Of a DNA stretch of 36,802 nucleotides, positions 8,191 to 15,040 are shown one piece after another (positions within the stretch are counted from its first letter, which is position 1; the number at the start of each line of letters is the position of its first letter). The translations under genes were made by a program, and so were the position numbers. The notes beneath the pieces are model-generated. The model saw only the letters and a program-made list of their open reading frames with translations. It was not told where the DNA came from and searched no databases. Origin of the DNA: an uncultured bacterium. GTDB lineage: Bacteria > Bacillota > Clostridia > Christensenellales > Borkfalkiaceae. The stretch lies in contig CAKXBD010000005.1 in assembly GCA_934871445.1 (NCBI GenBank), positions 3,308 to 40,109 of the forward strand, read 5' to 3'.

Positions 8191-8814
8191 ATGTCCGTAA
8201 AAAAAATTCCCGAACCCGAAACGCCCGCCGTTTCGATGTCTCCCGCACCGACCGCAAAAGAGCGCGTCAAAAAGATGTTTTCGGCCAAACGCCTCGCCTT
8301 AATGGCGGTATTTGCCGCCCTCTCCTTCGTCGTCAGCCTGTTCGAGTTCCCCATTTTTCCCACGGCGGCAAATTGGCTCAAACTCGATTTCGGAAACGTG
8401 TTTATCATGCTTATTGCCTTTCTTTTTGGGCCCGTCGAAGGCGTGCTCGTGTGCACGGTAAAAGAGCTTCTCCGCATTTCCGTGAGCTCATCGGGCGGCG
8501 TGGGAGAGCTTGCGAATATCATCATGACGTGTTCCTTTATCCTGCTTCCCTCGATTGTCTATAAATTCCATAAGGGACTGATAGCCGTCATTCCCTCCAT
8601 GTTCGTCGCCTGCTTCATCGCTTCGGGAATGGCCTTGCTGGCAAATCGCTACATACTTTTGTCCGTATTCGGGATTGCCGATCCGAAAAAATTTTTTGAG
8701 GACACATGGGGGATTATCCTCGGATTCAATCTTATCAAAACAGCGGCAATTTCCGTTATCACGCTGCTTTTGTATAAACGCTTGTCCGTGTTTATCAAGA
8801 AAATGAAAATTTGA
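8191..8814 (+). CDS. ribU: ECF transporter riboflavin-binding S component (RibU type)
   Basis: A 207-residue integral membrane protein with about six hydrophobic segments after a ~35-residue cytoplasmic N-terminal extension rich in Pro and charged residues. The segment LALMAVFAALSFVVSLFEFP, followed by LKLDFGNVFIMLIAFLFGPVEG, is the signature of the RibU/ECF S-component fold. The S component captures riboflavin and docks on the shared EcfA/A'/T energy module, which is not in this window. The FMN riboswitch directly upstream makes riboflavin the best substrate call. The start has AAAGGAG (8175-8181) nine bases upstream. The stop overlaps a potential TTG start of the next frame. Confidence 0.93.
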   Translation: MSVKKIPEPETPAVSMSPAPTAKERVKKMFSAKRLALMAVFAALSFVVSLFEFPIFPTAANWLKLDFGNVFIMLIAFLFGPVEGVLVCTVKELLRISVSSSGGVGELANIIMTCSFILLPSIVYKFHKGLIAVIPSMFVACFIASGMALLANRYILLSVFGIADPKKFFEDTWGIILGFNLIKTAAISVITLLLYKRLSVFIKKMKI

Positions 8815-8826
8815 AAGCCGAAATTA

Positions 8827-8855
8827 TTGCAAAAAATCGCCGTACGTATTATAAT
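8827..8855 (+). promoter_or_regulatory. Possible promoter set in an inverted repeat before tsaE
   Basis: A perfect TATAAT (8850-8855) forms the loop of an inverted repeat, TACGTAT (8843-8849) and ATACGTA (8856-8862). TTGCAA (8827-8832) is a 4/6 match to the -35 box at 17 bases. The predicted +1 falls on the A of the tsaE ATG at 8862. Confidence 0.45.
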
Positions 8856-8861
8856 ATACGT

Positions 8862-9263
8862 ATGGCAGTTTTTTTATCCGGTTCGCGCGGGGAGACCGAA
8901 AGGTTCGCCGCCGAATATGCAAAAACTTTATCCGCGGGAGACGTCGTGCTTTTGGAAGGCGAAATGGGCGCCGGAAAAACGGTATTCGCCAAGGGCGTGG
9001 CCAAGGGACTCGGAATCGAAGAAGAAGTCACCAGTCCCACTTACGCATACATGAACGATTACGACGGCAGATTGTTCCATTACGATTGTTATCGAATAGA
9101 ATGTCCCGAACAGGCGGAGGCGCTCGGACTTGCGGATTATTTCGACATGGGCGGAATTTGTCTCGTGGAATGGAGCCGGAATATTGCTCCGCTCCTTCCC
9201 GAACGCGTGAAAAGAGTGCGAATTAAAAAAATCGACGAAAACACGAGAGAGATAGAATATTGA
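8862..9263 (+). CDS. tsaE: tRNA threonylcarbamoyladenosine biosynthesis ATPase TsaE
   Basis: The ATPase of the TsaB-TsaD-TsaE machinery that makes t6A37 in ANN-decoding tRNAs. Walker A is GEMGAGKTVFAKG, followed by the family-typical VTSPTYAYMNDY, LFHYDCYRIE and LVEWSRN. From the ATG at 8862 the protein is 133 residues, slightly short but with the glycine loop at the usual distance. No ribosome site precedes this ATG. An in-frame TTG at 8811, overlapping the ribU stop, is the alternative start (150 residues), but its extra residues do not look conserved. The end overlaps tsaB by four bases. Confidence 0.93.
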   Translation: MAVFLSGSRGETERFAAEYAKTLSAGDVVLLEGEMGAGKTVFAKGVAKGLGIEEEVTSPTYAYMNDYDGRLFHYDCYRIECPEQAEALGLADYFDMGGICLVEWSRNIAPLLPERVKRVRIKKIDENTREIEY

Positions 9264-9910
9264 AAAACTTTTTGGCAATCGATACAAGCTCAAAATATAT
9301 GACGGTATTGGCGGCGAAGGACGGAAAGACCTTCGTTTCGTATGTCCCCGACTGCGCGATGAGACATTCCGTGCTTTTGATGGGGGAGATCGATAAAGTT
9401 CTTTTCGAAGCGGAACTGTCTTTGAACGACTGCGATTTTTTTTCCGCCGTCGTCGGAGCGGGCTCGTTTACGGGAATCCGAATCGGGATTTCCACAATCA
9501 AAGGTTTTTGCCTCGCCGCGGGAAAACCTTCGCTTCCCGTCACCTCGTTCGCCGTCGCGGCATATAATGCGATAGACGGAGAAAGGCCGTTGTGCCTCGT
9601 GGACGCTTTGCACGGAAATTGTTACGCCTGCGGCTTTGACGAGAACAAAAAAATTGCTTATCCGCCCGCCTATATTTCCTTCGAGGAAGCAAAGCGCCTC
9701 GCAAAGGAGCAGAGATATACGCTCCGAAGTGCGGAAATTTTCCCCGATAAAGGGGAAAAAATAATGCAGTCCGATCCTGCGGAAGGGCTCTTGCAGGCGG
9801 TGTCGGCCCTGAGTCGAGACGAGCGTCATTTCGGGCCTTTGAATGCGCTGTATATCCGCAAGAGTCAGGCGGAGGAAAATTCCTCCGTGGGAAGGGGAGG
9901 GACGCCATGA
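9260..9910 (+). CDS. tsaB: tRNA threonylcarbamoyladenosine biosynthesis protein TsaB
   Basis: A 216-residue member of the ASKHA fold. TsaB is the non-catalytic partner that binds TsaD and scaffolds t6A synthesis. It opens with FLAIDTSSKYM and contains GAGSFTGIRIGISTIKG, the most conserved TsaB stretch; residues after ~110 are divergent, as usual. The start is a TTG overlapping the tsaE stop (TTGA), so translation is probably coupled. The end overlaps rimI by ATGA. TsaD is not in the window and must be encoded elsewhere. Confidence 0.94.
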   Translation: MKNFLAIDTSSKYMTVLAAKDGKTFVSYVPDCAMRHSVLLMGEIDKVLFEAELSLNDCDFFSAVVGAGSFTGIRIGISTIKGFCLAAGKPSLPVTSFAVAAYNAIDGERPLCLVDALHGNCYACGFDENKKIAYPPAYISFEEAKRLAKEQRYTLRSAEIFPDKGEKIMQSDPAEGLLQAVSALSRDERHFGPLNALYIRKSQAEENSSVGRGGTP

Positions 9911-10338
9911 CTTATCGTTCTTGGAAATTCGAGGATATCCTGAAAATTTCCGAGCTGGAAAAGGAATGTTTTTCCGACCCTTGGACCTACCGCATGTTCG
10001 TGGAGGGCTTTTCCTCCAAATTGTTTTACGGCGTATGCGCTGTGGAGGACGGAGAAATCGTCGGATATGCCTGCGAAACGATACTGTTCGAGAATGCGGA
10101 AGTAGACAATATCGCGGTTGCGGAGAGCTGCCGTCGCCGCGGAGTGGGAAAGAAGCTGCTTAAAAAGCTGGAAACGGAGGCGAAGGAACGCGGCGCGCGG
10201 GTGATTCTTCTGGAAGTGCGCGTCTCCAATGCTCCCGCGATGACGATGTATCTGAAAGAGGGGTTCAAGGGCATTTACGTGCGGCCGAGATACTATCCCG
10301 ACGGAGAGGACGCGGTCGTCATGCAAAAGGAATTGTAA
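9907..10338 (+). CDS. rimI: Ribosomal protein bS18 alanine N-acetyltransferase-type GNAT
   Basis: A 143-residue GNAT enzyme in the usual tsaE-tsaB-rimI order. The acetyl-CoA loop is CRRRGVGKKLL, preceded by the b4 strand VDNIAVAESC and followed by the family signature LLEVRVSNAPAMTMYLKEGFK with YYPDGEDAVVMQKEL at the end. RimI acetylates the N-terminal alanine of bS18. Homologues outside enterobacteria sometimes have broader targets, so the substrate is inferred. The start overlaps the tsaB stop by four bases. Confidence 0.93.
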   Translation: MTYRSWKFEDILKISELEKECFSDPWTYRMFVEGFSSKLFYGVCAVEDGEIVGYACETILFENAEVDNIAVAESCRRRGVGKKLLKKLETEAKERGARVILLEVRVSNAPAMTMYLKEGFKGIYVRPRYYPDGEDAVVMQKEL

Positions 10339-10365
10339 ACGAAAACCGACAAGGAGGGTAAGCGC

Positions 10366-11085
10366 ACGAAAATCGAGCTTTCCGATGTTTCGTTTATACA
10401 AAAGGGAACGGGCAAAGACCTCGTTTTTTTTCACGGCTACCTTTCTTCCAAGGAAAGTTTTGCGGCGCAAATCGAATATTTTTCCTCCTTTTATCGGGTG
10501 ACGGCTTTGGATTTTTTGGGCTTCGGCAAAAGCGCGCCCTTGAAAGAGGCCTTTTCCGTCTCCGACTACGCGGAATGGACAAAGGAAGCGCTCGGGCTTT
10601 TAGGCGTCGTTCGTCCGTACGTCGTCGCCCATTCTTTCGGCTGCCGCGTTGCGGTGAAAATGGCGAAAGGGGACGGACAGGTATTCGATAAGATATTGCT
10701 CACCGGCCCTGCGGGCGTCATTTTGAAACGCGGAATGAAATACAGGGCGAAGGTGCGGCTGTATCGTCTGGTCAAAAAAATTGCGCCGCGGTTTGCCGAA
10801 AAACATTTCGGCAGCAGGGAATATCGCTCCCTTTCGCCCCTTATGAAAGAGAGCTATAAAAAAATTGTCAACGAGGATCTCCGCGGCGACGCGGCGGAAA
10901 TCGAAAACGAAGTTTTACTAGTGGAAGGGGAACAGGATACGACGACTCCGCCCGAAGAGGCGGAAGCGTATCTTGCCGTCCTTCAAAGGGGAAAGATGAA
11001 ACGAATGGAGGGAGGGCATTTCGCTTTTGTAGAATATCCCGTCTCCTTCAATTTGATTGCGGAGGAATTTTTCGGTCATGAGTGA
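10366..11085 (+). CDS. Alpha/beta hydrolase with an apparent ACG start codon
   Basis: Read from ACG at 10366 this is a complete 239-residue alpha/beta hydrolase: first strand and oxyanion motif FFHGYLSS (His23-Gly24), LDFLGFGKS, nucleophile Ser90 in AHSFG, Asp191 in GEQDTTTP and His218 in GGHFAF. AAGGAGG (10351-10357) lies eight bases before the ACG, the ideal distance, and the codon is followed by AAA, as in a typical Met-Lys opening. There is no ATG, GTG or TTG in frame before GTG 10498, which would delete residues 1-44 including the oxyanion loop. The substrate is unknown. It sits 27 bases after rimI and overlaps the MurF-like gene, which hints at a cell-wall link. A mutated start, a true non-AUG start or a base error cannot be told apart here. 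Confidence 0.85.
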   Translation, partial: TKIELSDVSFIQKGTGKDLVFFHGYLSSKESFAAQIEYFSSFYRVTALDFLGFGKSAPLKEAFSVSDYAEWTKEALGLLGVVRPYVVAHSFGCRVAVKMAKGDGQVFDKILLTGPAGVILKRGMKYRAKVRLYRLVKKIAPRFAEKHFGSREYRSLSPLMKESYKKIVNEDLRGDAAEIENEVLLVEGEQDTTTPPEEAEAYLAVLQRGKMKRMEGGHFAFVEYPVSFNLIAEEFFGHE

Positions 11086-12694
11086 CGTATTTTCGAGAAT
11101 AGCCGCGTGTATCGCGTGTACGTGCTTCTTTTATGTGGCGACCTATAAATCGCTGGGAGCCTTGCAGCAATGCGGTTATCAAAACGGCAAGTTCGCGCGT
11201 TGGTTAAAGAGAAAGGACAATTTATATTATAATCGCCTCGCGCTTTGGGCCGGTCTGGCGCTTTTGTCTACGGCGCTTGTTTCCCTTTGTTTTTCCTTTG
11301 CGGGGACGAAGACCGCGGTGCTCGTTTCGGCTCTGCCCTTCTTCCTGTTCTGTCTGCTCTTTTGTATTGCGGATAGGAAGTACGCCCTCAAAATTCCCGT
11401 GAAAAATACGGGCAGAATCAAGCGGCTCAGCGGCGTGTATATCCTTTTAACCGCCTGCGTTTCCTATATCGTCATAGCGCTTTTGGATTTTCTTTCCGCG
11501 GCTTTTCAAAGCGAGCTGTATTCCCTGTTCGCATACGTGCCGTTTGCGCTCATGCCCCTGTTGCTTCCGTGGCTTTTGTGCCTTGCAAATCTTCTCGACG
11601 GACTGTACGAAAATCCGAGAAACGCAAAATTCGTCCGCCGAGCGAAGGAAGAACTCGAAAAGAGCGGCATTGTGCGCGTAGCCGTCGTGGGAAGCTACGG
11701 AAAAACTTCCGTCAAGAATATTCTTGCTTCCCTTCTCTCTATAAGATATAAGACGATACCGACTCCCGAATCCTTCAATACGCCCGTCGGAATCGCCAAG
11801 ACCGTGACGAGCCCCGATTTTGCGGAAAAGGAAGTCTTTATCGCGGAAATGGGCGCCCGCCGCAAAGGGGACATCGCGGAGCTCTGCGCTCTGGTAAAGC
11901 CCGATTACGCCGTTTTTACGGGCGTTTGCGCTCAGCATATCGAAACGTTCGGTTCGGAAGAGAATATCTTGAAAGCGAAGTGCGAGATTTTGAAAGGAAC
12001 CGCGAAAAAAATTGTCTGCGGCGAGGAATTGAAAGAAAAAATCGACGGCCTTTCCCAAGTAGACGCCGAAGGAAAAGAAAAATGCGTCTATGCCGATTAC
12101 GACGCGCTTTTGTCCGATGTCTGCCCGAATGCGGAAAGTACCTCCTTTGTCCTTCATTTGCCCGATAGGAAGCCCATTCGCGCCGAAGTGCCGTTGCTCG
12201 GAAAACACTCCGCGGAAAATGTCGCTTTGGCGGCTCTGCTCGCCGCGGAAATGGGACTTTCGGAGGAGGAAATCGAACGCGGAATCGGAAAAATACAACC
12301 CGTTCCGCATCGTTTACAGCTCATCGAGAGCGGCGGAGTCAAAATTCTCGACGACAGCTACAATTCCAACCCGCGCGGCGCGAGAGAAGCGCTCGCTGCA
12401 CTCAGGCGCTTTTCTGGACGGAAAATCGTCGTGACGCCCGGACTCGTCGAAACGGGAATTTTGGACGAAACGCTCAACGGCGAACTCGGAGTAGAGCTCT
12501 GCGGACTCGACCTTATTCTCCTTGTCGGGGATACGCAGGTAGGAGCGGTTAAAAAAGGATACCTCGACGCGGGGGGAGACGCGGATAAAATTTTCGTATA
12601 TCCCACGCTGGAACAGGCGAAAGATGTTTTGAGCGAAACGCTCTGCGCGGGAGACTGCGTTTTGTTTTTGAACGATTTGCCCGATGCTTATTGA
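11078..12694 (+). CDS. murF: Membrane-embedded MurF-like Mur ligase
   Basis: About 538 residues from the ATG at 11078, which overlaps the hydrolase stop; GGAGG is 12 bases upstream, and a TTG at 11057 is the alternative. The first ~175 residues hold about five membrane segments (roughly 3-22, 54-76, 81-101, 116-141, 148-173). The Mur ligase core follows: P-loop GSYGKTSVK (about 205), SFNTPVGIAKTV, IAEMGARRKGDIAEL, HIETFGSEENI with the carbamylated-lysine region ILKAKCEI, and DDSYNSNPRGAREAL, which is MurF-like. MurF adds D-Ala-D-Ala to UDP-MurNAc-tripeptide. The usual N-terminal UDP-substrate domain is replaced by the membrane region and the P-loop reads GSYGKT rather than GTNGKT, so the exact substrate is uncertain. 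Confidence 0.85.
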   Translation: MSDVFSRIAACIACTCFFYVATYKSLGALQQCGYQNGKFARWLKRKDNLYYNRLALWAGLALLSTALVSLCFSFAGTKTAVLVSALPFFLFCLLFCIADRKYALKIPVKNTGRIKRLSGVYILLTACVSYIVIALLDFLSAAFQSELYSLFAYVPFALMPLLLPWLLCLANLLDGLYENPRNAKFVRRAKEELEKSGIVRVAVVGSYGKTSVKNILASLLSIRYKTIPTPESFNTPVGIAKTVTSPDFAEKEVFIAEMGARRKGDIAELCALVKPDYAVFTGVCAQHIETFGSEENILKAKCEILKGTAKKIVCGEELKEKIDGLSQVDAEGKEKCVYADYDALLSDVCPNAESTSFVLHLPDRKPIRAEVPLLGKHSAENVALAALLAAEMGLSEEEIERGIGKIQPVPHRLQLIESGGVKILDDSYNSNPRGAREALAALRRFSGRKIVVTPGLVETGILDETLNGELGVELCGLDLILLVGDTQVGAVKKGYLDAGGDADKIFVYPTLEQAKDVLSETLCAGDCVLFLNDLPDAY

Positions 12695-12832
12695 CTGTTA
12701 ATTTGCCGTTTGTTGCTTCATTCGGCTTTGCTTTTTTCGGATTTGACGTGCATCGTCAGTCTGATTTCGGTTACTCTCTCAAAAACGGAAACACCAAAGC
12801 GAAAAAATTTCTTTTTGCGGAGGTGTTTTTTT

Positions 12833-14035
12833 ATGCGTAAAGTAGCGGTGTTATTCGGCGGAAAGTCCTGCGAAAACGAAATTTCCGTGTTGACGGGCAT
12901 ATTTGTGCTCAATCTCATAGACAGGGAAAAATTTATTCCCGTACCGGTATATATTCACACCGACGGAGGCATGTATACCTCTGCGAAGATGACAGACCTC
13001 AACGTTTTCAAAAAGCACGACTTTTCCTCTTTTGAACGGGTATTTTTTGAAGGGGGTACCATGTATGCGTTCAACGGCGCAAAAACGAGGACTAAGAATA
13101 AGGGAAAAATAGATGCGGCACTCAACTGCTGTCACGGAGGATTGGGGGAAGGCGGAGGCGTTTCGGCTCTGATGCAGATGAACGAAATTCCGCTCGCGTC
13201 TCCCGAATTGACGGCGTCGGGCATGTTCATGGATAAGACGTTGACGAAGCTCGTCGCCAAAGCCTTGAATATTCCCACAGTGGAATACATACGCGTCGGA
13301 GAGACGGATTATGCCCGCCGCGGGAAATTCCTGTTGAAAAATATCGAAACCCGCTTAAAATATCCCGTCGTCATCAAGCCCGCGCACCTCGGTTCTTCCA
13401 TCGGGATTTCAGTCGCGGAAACGGAAGCGGAGGCCAAAGCGGCCGTGGATGCGGCATTCCTTTTAGACGACCGCGTAATTATCGAACGGTTTTTGAAAAA
13501 CAAACGAGATATAAACTGTGCGGCGTATTCCCTTGGCGGAGAAATTTTCGTCTCCGAGCCGGAGGAAGCCGCCTGCGGGGAAAAAATTTATTCTTTTGCG
13601 GATAAATATCTCAAAACCCGTCCCCGTATCTCGCAGAGAAATGCGGAAAAAACTGCAGACTCAGCGGCGGCAGAGCTTTCGGACGGAGATTTTACGGGTC
13701 GGAAATCGGCGGGAATGTCCGCGCTGATTTCCGACGAAACGAGAGAGAAAATTCGTTCTTATACCCGCACGTTGTATAAGAGAATGAATCTGAAAGGTAT
13801 CGTCCGCATGGATTTTCTCCTCTCGGAAGGGGAACTTTATCTGGGCGAGGTGAATACGGTTCCCGGTTCGCTTGCGTATTATTTATTCTGCGAACGGGTA
13901 TCCGACGCCAAAAATCTTTTCACCGATTTGATTGAGGACGCTTTGAAAAATGCGTCGACGGAAAAACATCTGATTACTACGGGAATCTTACAATCGGTGA
14001 CGCTCGGAAGCAAACGCGGCGGCGTAAGGCTATAA
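12833..14035 (+). CDS. ddl: D-alanine--D-alanine ligase family protein (ATP-grasp)
   Basis: 400 residues from the ATG at 12833, supported by GGAGG at 12819-12823; the in-frame stretch upstream lacks conservation. Landmarks are VAVLFGGKSCENEISVLTG, the HGGLGEGGG loop, SPELTASGMFMDK, ATP-grasp KPAHLGSSIGIS, and the metal site IVRMDFLLSEGELYLGEVNTVPG. Ddl makes the D-Ala-D-Ala dipeptide that MurF uses, which fits its neighbour. Two features are atypical: an insertion of about 25 residues (after FADKYLK, about 255-290) and the ending PGSLAYYLF, which I associate with a clostridial Ddl-like subgroup. A related dipeptide cannot be excluded. A 138-base gap precedes the gene. Confidence 0.88.
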   Translation: MRKVAVLFGGKSCENEISVLTGIFVLNLIDREKFIPVPVYIHTDGGMYTSAKMTDLNVFKKHDFSSFERVFFEGGTMYAFNGAKTRTKNKGKIDAALNCCHGGLGEGGGVSALMQMNEIPLASPELTASGMFMDKTLTKLVAKALNIPTVEYIRVGETDYARRGKFLLKNIETRLKYPVVIKPAHLGSSIGISVAETEAEAKAAVDAAFLLDDRVIIERFLKNKRDINCAAYSLGGEIFVSEPEEAACGEKIYSFADKYLKTRPRISQRNAEKTADSAAAELSDGDFTGRKSAGMSALISDETREKIRSYTRTLYKRMNLKGIVRMDFLLSEGELYLGEVNTVPGSLAYYLFCERVSDAKNLFTDLIEDALKNASTEKHLITTGILQSVTLGSKRGGVRL

Positions 14036-14084
14036 ATGGGAAAAATATCAATTTTTCAACAATTTCGGCGGCAAAAATAAAAGC

Positions 14085-14114
14085 GCTCACCCGTTTCTTC
14101 CGAAACGAGTGAGC
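14085..14114 (-). terminator. Intrinsic terminator of the BclA-like gene
   Basis: GCTCAC-C-CGTTTC and GAAACG-A-GTGAGC form a 12-bp stem with one mismatch and a four-base loop. On the minus strand it is followed by a T-rich run (CTTTTATTTTTG), so it mainly ends the minus-strand gene; it may also stop readthrough from ddl. Confidence 0.75.
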
Positions 14115-14145
14115 ATAAACAGAGAAAATAATTGCGATAAATGCG

Positions 14146-14760
14146 TCAGGCGAGTTTAACGATCGTCATGGATGCGTTGACGTTTGCTCCCGTTCCGCCC
14201 GTCTGCGTGGCAAGGGGTACGGCTGTCGCGGAATTGTTGACGAGAGTGAGCGTATCATTCGCCGCGGCGGTTACGATGGCGGAACCGACGGTGACAGGTC
14301 TTGCATCGCCGGTAGTTCCGGGCGTGCTTCCGTAGAGGGAACCGGGGACTTCCGTTCCGTTTAAGGCGAGATAGAATTGATTTGCGGCGGTACCCGTCAC
14401 TGTAAAGAGAACGCTATAAGTTCCTGCTTCCGTCAAAGTTACGGTACTGCTTCCCGCCGTGTGCGTGATTCCGGAAGAAAGCTGTCCGTTTTCCGCAAAA
14501 GTGACAGGAGAATTTGCGCCTACCGTTTCGGCCGCAGTATTGTAAATATAGGCATATTGAGGGGTTACGGTCGGCGTGGGTGTCGGGGTCGGTGTAGGAG
14601 CGGGATTGATAATTCGGGTAATCGTCTTATAGACGATCGGACAACGGGGCGGACAGGGCGGCGGACAAGGTATGAAGCAAGGAGTGCAGCCGCCGCAAGA
14701 GCCGTAAGAATTTTGTCCAAAGCATTGAAGTTTGATAAGGTTTTCGAGATTTTTAATCAT
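14146..14760 (-). CDS. BclA-like exosporium/spore-surface protein with Cys-rich head and Pro-Thr stalk
   Basis: 204 residues in three parts. The N-terminal ~45 residues are Cys- and Pro-rich (CGGCTPCFIPCPPPCPPRCP). A short Pro-Thr stalk follows (PAPTPTPTPTPT, about 53-64). The remaining ~135 residues are Gly/Thr/Ala-rich beta structure (FAENGQLSSGITHTAGSSTV, AGTYSVLFTVTGTAANQFYLALNG, NASMTIVKL), matching the trimeric TNF-like C-terminal domain of BclA. In BclA a collagen-like GXX stalk links the parts; here a PT stalk takes its place. There is no signal peptide, as expected for a protein loaded onto the spore from the mother cell. AAAGGA lies about ten bases before the start. Confidence 0.8.
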   Translation of the reverse strand: MIKNLENLIKLQCFGQNSYGSCGGCTPCFIPCPPPCPPRCPIVYKTITRIINPAPTPTPTPTPTVTPQYAYIYNTAAETVGANSPVTFAENGQLSSGITHTAGSSTVTLTEAGTYSVLFTVTGTAANQFYLALNGTEVPGSLYGSTPGTTGDARPVTVGSAIVTAAANDTLTLVNNSATAVPLATQTGGTGANVNASMTIVKLA

Positions 14761-14835
14761 AGGTGAAAAGTCCTTTTTTCGGTAATTCGGCCGAAGCTGC
14801 GGCGAAATGTCCGCTGTACGGGCTTCGGCTTACTG

Positions 14836-14865
14836 TATTATATGCGCGGGAAAGAGACGGACGTT
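14836..14865 (-). promoter_or_regulatory. Possible sporulation-sigma (SigK/SigE-like) promoter of the BclA-like gene
   Basis: On the minus strand CATATAATA (14844-14836) matches the SigK -10 form CATANNNTA, about 75 bases before the start codon. An AAC lies 18 bases further upstream (14865-14863), one or two bases beyond the usual SigK spacing. No -35 box for the vegetative sigma factor is visible. Confidence 0.35.
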
Positions 14866-14975
14866 CCGAAAGAAAAGGCAGACGGAGAGATGTTTTGAAA
14901 GGGAAATTTTATTTTACGGGAAAAAGCGGCTTTGGGGCGATAAAAAAGGTTTTTCGGAAAGGGAAGCGCAAATCA

Positions 14976-15004
14976 TTGCTTTTTTCCTTCTTTTTTGGTA
15001 TACT
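14976..15004 (+). promoter_or_regulatory. obg promoter
   Basis: TTGCTT (14976-14981) and TATACT (14999-15004) with a 17-base spacer. The predicted leader is about 30 nt and holds GAGG at 15031-15034. Confidence 0.65.
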
Positions 15005-15040
15005 GAATAGAGAAATTTTGTACGATATTTGAGGATAATT

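Noticed and set aside
12710..12832. 41-residue N-terminal extension of Ddl from TTG 12710
   Set aside because: A good ribosome site and the conserved Ddl opening point to ATG 12833; the extension has no family similarity.
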